Origin: Planctomycetota bacterium
GTDB lineage: Bacteria > Planctomycetota > SZUA-567
Direction of reading: 5' to 3'
DNA: 41,160 nt
Assembly (NCBI GenBank): GCA_031270685.1
Contig: JAISXA010000057.1
Span: forward strand, 1 to 41,160
In this document: positions 38,399 through 41,160 of the stretch, in pieces
Numbering within the stretch: the stretch's first letter is position 1
Layout of the letters: each line of letters opens with the position of its first letter
Program-made: the position numbers and the translations under genes
The notes under the pieces: generated by a model
What the model saw: only the letters and a program-made list of their open reading frames with translations
What the model was told of the DNA's origin: nothing
The model's database searches: none

Positions 38399-38434
38399 GG
38401 AAGTGCCGGACGCGCCGAAATTGCCGCAAAACCG

Positions 38435-39247
38435 CTACGCGAGCAGCGCCGCCCCCAGTGCGCCGGCAAATTGGGGGTGGTCGGCGATGGATACGCGCAC
38501 CCCGGCCTCCTCCGCGATCGCGGCCGCAAGCGCCGTGTTGGCGGCGACTCCGCCGGTGAAATACAAAGGTTCGACCGCATTCACCTGCCGCAACAGCAGG
38601 AGTACGCGCTTCGCGATCGCCCGATGAACCGCGCGCAACACCGCCGCCGGAGGCGCGCCGCGCGCGGCAAGGCCGACCATTTCGGATTCGGCGAACACCA
38701 CGCAGGTGGAACTGATCTCTATCCGGTTGCCGTCGGATTCGTGAGCGGACGTATTGCCGCAAAAGGTCGAAAGCTCGCCGACGCCAAGGGAAAATCGCCT
38801 CGCCGCCATCTCGAGAAATGAACCGGTTCCCGCCGCGCACCGGTCGTTCATGGCGAAATCCTCGATCGATCCGCCGCTCCCGAGGCGAATCGCCTTGGCG
38901 TCCTGCCCCCCTATGTCCAGTACGGTTTTGGCGTCCGGATGCAGTGAATGCACCCCGAGGGCGTGGCAACTGATCTCCGTGACCGTGCGCGACGCCGATC
39001 CCGCCATCGACCTGCCGTATCCGGTGGCGACCACCCGCGCCTTCTCCACCCCGTTCCGGAGCGAGAGTTCGTTGACCAACTTTTCGGCGACCGCCGCCGG
39101 TTCGCCCCTGGAAACGTCAAGCGCCCTGTCGAGAACCGATCCGCCGGGGTCGACCAAAACCGCCTTGGCGGCCGTTGATCCAAGATCCAGGCCGATGCGC
39201 CATCCGCCGCCGCTTGCGCCATACCCGCTCACCCGGCAACTCCCCAC
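38435..39247 (-). CDS. BadF/BadG/BcrA/HgdC-type ATPase (2-hydroxyacyl-CoA dehydratase activator-like)
   Basis: IGLDLGSTAAKAVLVD, VLDIGGQDAKAIRL, MNDRCAAGTGSFLEMAARR, YFTGGVAANTALAAAI. Confidence 0.88.
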   Translation of the reverse strand: MGSCRVSGYGASGGGWRIGLDLGSTAAKAVLVDPGGSVLDRALDVSRGEPAAVAEKLVNELSLRNGVEKARVVATGYGRSMAGSASRTVTEISCHALGVHSLHPDAKTVLDIGGQDAKAIRLGSGGSIEDFAMNDRCAAGTGSFLEMAARRFSLGVGELSTFCGNTSAHESDGNRIEISSTCVVFAESEMVGLAARGAPPAAVLRAVHRAIAKRVLLLLRQVNAVEPLYFTGGVAANTALAAAIAEEAGVRVSIADHPQFAGALGAALLA

Positions 39248-40362
39248 CCCTCAACCGGCGTTTCCTTCGGCGAGGAAAAATTTCCCTCGCGGTCGACGCT
39301 CATGAAGATCCTCTTCAAGGAGTCGCCCTCGCCCAAGAATAACATGTCGACCTCGACGCCTTCGGAAAACAGGCCAAGCGCCTGCCCGCGCAGGAATTCC
39401 GCACCCGCATCCGGTCCCAGCACCACCAGGGTCGTCGCCAGGGCGTCGGCGGCCATGCAGGAGGTCGGATGGCGGACGGTTACCGACGCCGCCGCGCCGG
39501 TCAGCGGCATACCGGTCCGGGGGTCGATGATATGCTGATACCGTTTGCCATCGAAGAGGAAGAAGCTTTCATAATCGCCGGAAGTGGCGACCGCCCCGCC
39601 GGACATTTCCATTACGGCGAGGACGTCGTCTTTTCGCGGATCGCGTACGCCGGTCCGCCACGGACGGCCTCCGGGGCCGCCCTTCATGCCGATGGTCCGG
39701 ATTTCGCCGCCGACTTCGACAAGCGCGCTGGCGACGTTCTCCCGCAACAGGACCTCGATTGCGCGGTCAACCGCATACCCTTTGGCGATCGCGCCCAGAT
39801 CCAGCAACATTCCGGGCCGTTCCCGGATCAAGCGCATTCCTTCGCGCTCGAAGCGAAGCTTCTGCGCGCCGACCTTCGACCTGGCTTCCGCCAGCGCCGT
39901 CTCGTCGGGCCAAGCCCTCAATTCGCCGCCGTCGAACCGGAAGAGGCGTTTCAAAGGCCCGATGGTGGGATCGAACGCGCCGCCGCTCAAGCGATGCCAG
40001 CGAAGGGCGTCCATGACCACGGTCCAGGTTTCCGGGGAAACCTCCACCCACTCCCCCGCTTCCGCCGCGTTCAGGCGGCGGACATCGCTTTCCTCGCCGA
40101 ACGGGCTCATCAGACGGTCCACCTCGCGTATGGCGGCCACGGCCATGTCCGCGAGCTTCGAGGGCGGGAATTCCGAAGTGCCTTCCGGAACGACCACCCT
40201 GGCGTGGGTATTCATAACCTGAAAACCGCGATCGACGGGATCATCGTCCGCCCCAAACCAACGGACGACCAGGAAATATGCGGCCAGCCCGGCCAACAGG
40301 GCCAACAGGAAGACGGAACCACCGTTGCCGGCGCGGCGTGGAAAAGCGCTCGATTCCGGCAT
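39229..40362 (-). CDS. apbE: FAD:protein FMN transferase (ApbE-like)
   Basis: N-terminal TM; LDLGAIAKGYAVDRAIEVL, VEVGGEIRTIG, YQHIIDPRTGMPLTGAAASVTV, DALATTLVVLG. Confidence 0.93.
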   Translation of the reverse strand: MPESSAFPRRAGNGGSVFLLALLAGLAAYFLVVRWFGADDDPVDRGFQVMNTHARVVVPEGTSEFPPSKLADMAVAAIREVDRLMSPFGEESDVRRLNAAEAGEWVEVSPETWTVVMDALRWHRLSGGAFDPTIGPLKRLFRFDGGELRAWPDETALAEARSKVGAQKLRFEREGMRLIRERPGMLLDLGAIAKGYAVDRAIEVLLRENVASALVEVGGEIRTIGMKGGPGGRPWRTGVRDPRKDDVLAVMEMSGGAVATSGDYESFFLFDGKRYQHIIDPRTGMPLTGAAASVTVRHPTSCMAADALATTLVVLGPDAGAEFLRGQALGLFSEGVEVDMLFLGEGDSLKRIFMSVDREGNFSSPKETPVEGWGVAG

Positions 40363-40605
40363 TCAGACGTCCATATCGCAAAGCGGATCGCCAACCTTGA
40401 CCGAGTCGCCCTCGGAGACGCGTAGCGCCTTGACGACGCCGTTTTTCGGACAGGGAACGTTGAATGTCGCCTTGTCGGTCACCATCTCGACCAGGTCGTC
40501 ACCCTCCATAACCTTGTCGCCCGCTTTTACATAAACAAAACTGACTTGCGCCTCGTCTCCGGCGTCGCCGCCAAGGGACGGCAATTCGACCGTGTAATCC
40601 GCCAT
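40363..40605 (-). CDS. Stand-alone lipoyl/biotinyl-attachment domain protein
   Basis: VELPSLGGDAGDEAQVSFVYVKAGDKVMEGDDLVEMVTDKATFNVPCPKNGVVKALRVSEGDSVKVGDPL; E2-like TDKA motif. Confidence 0.85.
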   Translation of the reverse strand: MADYTVELPSLGGDAGDEAQVSFVYVKAGDKVMEGDDLVEMVTDKATFNVPCPKNGVVKALRVSEGDSVKVGDPLCDMDV

Positions 40606-40750
40606 GGCGGTTCCTTTTCGTTGGTCATAAAGATGGAAAAATTTCCTTCAAAATTCCACAACCCGTCCAGCGACGAATTCATCTTAGGCATGACCGCGCT
40701 TCCGTCAAGCCTTCCCCATGCCAGCCGGGCATTCCGGTTACGAACCGGAG

Positions 40751-40797
40751 TTTTGCAAATCTGGCATTCAAACCGCCGAATGTCCAATTGGTAAAAA
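40751..40797. repeat. Type II palindromic repeat
   Basis: TTTTGCAAATCTGGCATTCAAACCGCCGAATGTCCAATTGGTAAAAA. Confidence 0.8.
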
Positions 40798-40825
40798 TCG
40801 CGATCCTCGCGGCGCAAGCGTCTTG

Positions 40826-40873
40826 ATTTTCGCAAAGCGGCGATTGGCGGTTTAATCGCCATTTTGCGAAACT
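40826..40873. repeat. Type II palindromic repeat
   Basis: ATTTTCGCAAAGCGGCGATTGGCGGTTTAATCGCCATTTTGCGAAACT. Confidence 0.8.
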
Positions 40874-41005
40874 TCAGTTACGAATAATGTTGACCGGAGG
40901 CGTGCGTTTTCCTACAGTATGCTTTTCGGGGTCCGGCCGGAAGAATCCCCGCCGGACCGGTTCATTTTCGATTCGTTTGAAAACTCGGCGTTAACGTGGT
41001 TCACC

Positions 41006-41160
41006 ATGACGGAATTCCTGATAGAAGGCGGCCATCCCCTTAACGGGGTCATTCGGGCCTCCGGCAACAAAAATGCGGCCCTGCCCATACTCTGCGCAAG
41101 CCTTTTGGTCGACGACGTGGTTTGGATCCGGAACATCCCCCGCATCGGCGACGTCAACAC
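41006..41160 (+). CDS. murA: UDP-N-acetylglucosamine 1-carboxyvinyltransferase, N-terminus (truncated by window end)
   Basis: Translation [50 protein letters not shown]; frame open to window end. Confidence 0.9.
   Translation, partial: MTEFLIEGGHPLNGVIRASGNKNAALPILCASLLVDDVVWIRNIPRIGDVN

Noticed and set aside
40912-41160. 82-aa minus-strand ORF at window end
   Set aside because: Antisense to the clear murA N-terminus.

Overview
GC-rich bacterial chromosomal window with about 35 supportable genes. The LL-DAP aminotransferase and KdsA genes, and the generally Gram-negative gene content, hint at a PVC-like or other deep Gram-negative lineage, but I cannot place it. (i) Left end (1-8180, + strand): a compact operon starting outside the window. 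It encodes two nitrogenase component-1-like subunits (NifD/NifK-like), a NifX/NafY-type cofactor-binding protein, a fused but divergent [4Fe-4S] L-serine-dehydratase-like enzyme, and a complete polar amino acid ABC transporter. By eye the D-like subunit keeps the P-cluster-type cysteines and the cofactor Cys but lacks equivalents of the N2-reducing residues (NifD Gln191, His195, His442). This suggests a nitrogenase-like reductase acting on an imported amino-acid-like substrate, and it is my main candidate for an undescribed system. (ii) 8.4-17.4 kb: RluA/D-type pseudouridine synthase, ROK regulator, an ECF sigma/membrane protein/Spy-like stress cluster, KdsA and a PurS-PurL fusion. (iii) 17.4-30.2 kb (- strand): a complete urea-nitrogen island (urtABCDE, ureDABCEFG, amtB, PII). 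(iv) 30.5-41.2 kb: panC, folK, dapL, HPt, DMT transporter, TPR, hemC, YugP-like protease, STAS, GyrI-like, BadF/HgdC-like ATPase, ApbE, lipoyl-domain protein and a truncated murA. Intergenic regions carry a dispersed family of palindromic repeats with an AACCGCC/GGCGGTT centre, in two subtypes. A 132-bp MITE-like element with inverted termini and a target-site duplication lies at 38267-38398. All assignments are from reading translations and motifs; no searches were run.
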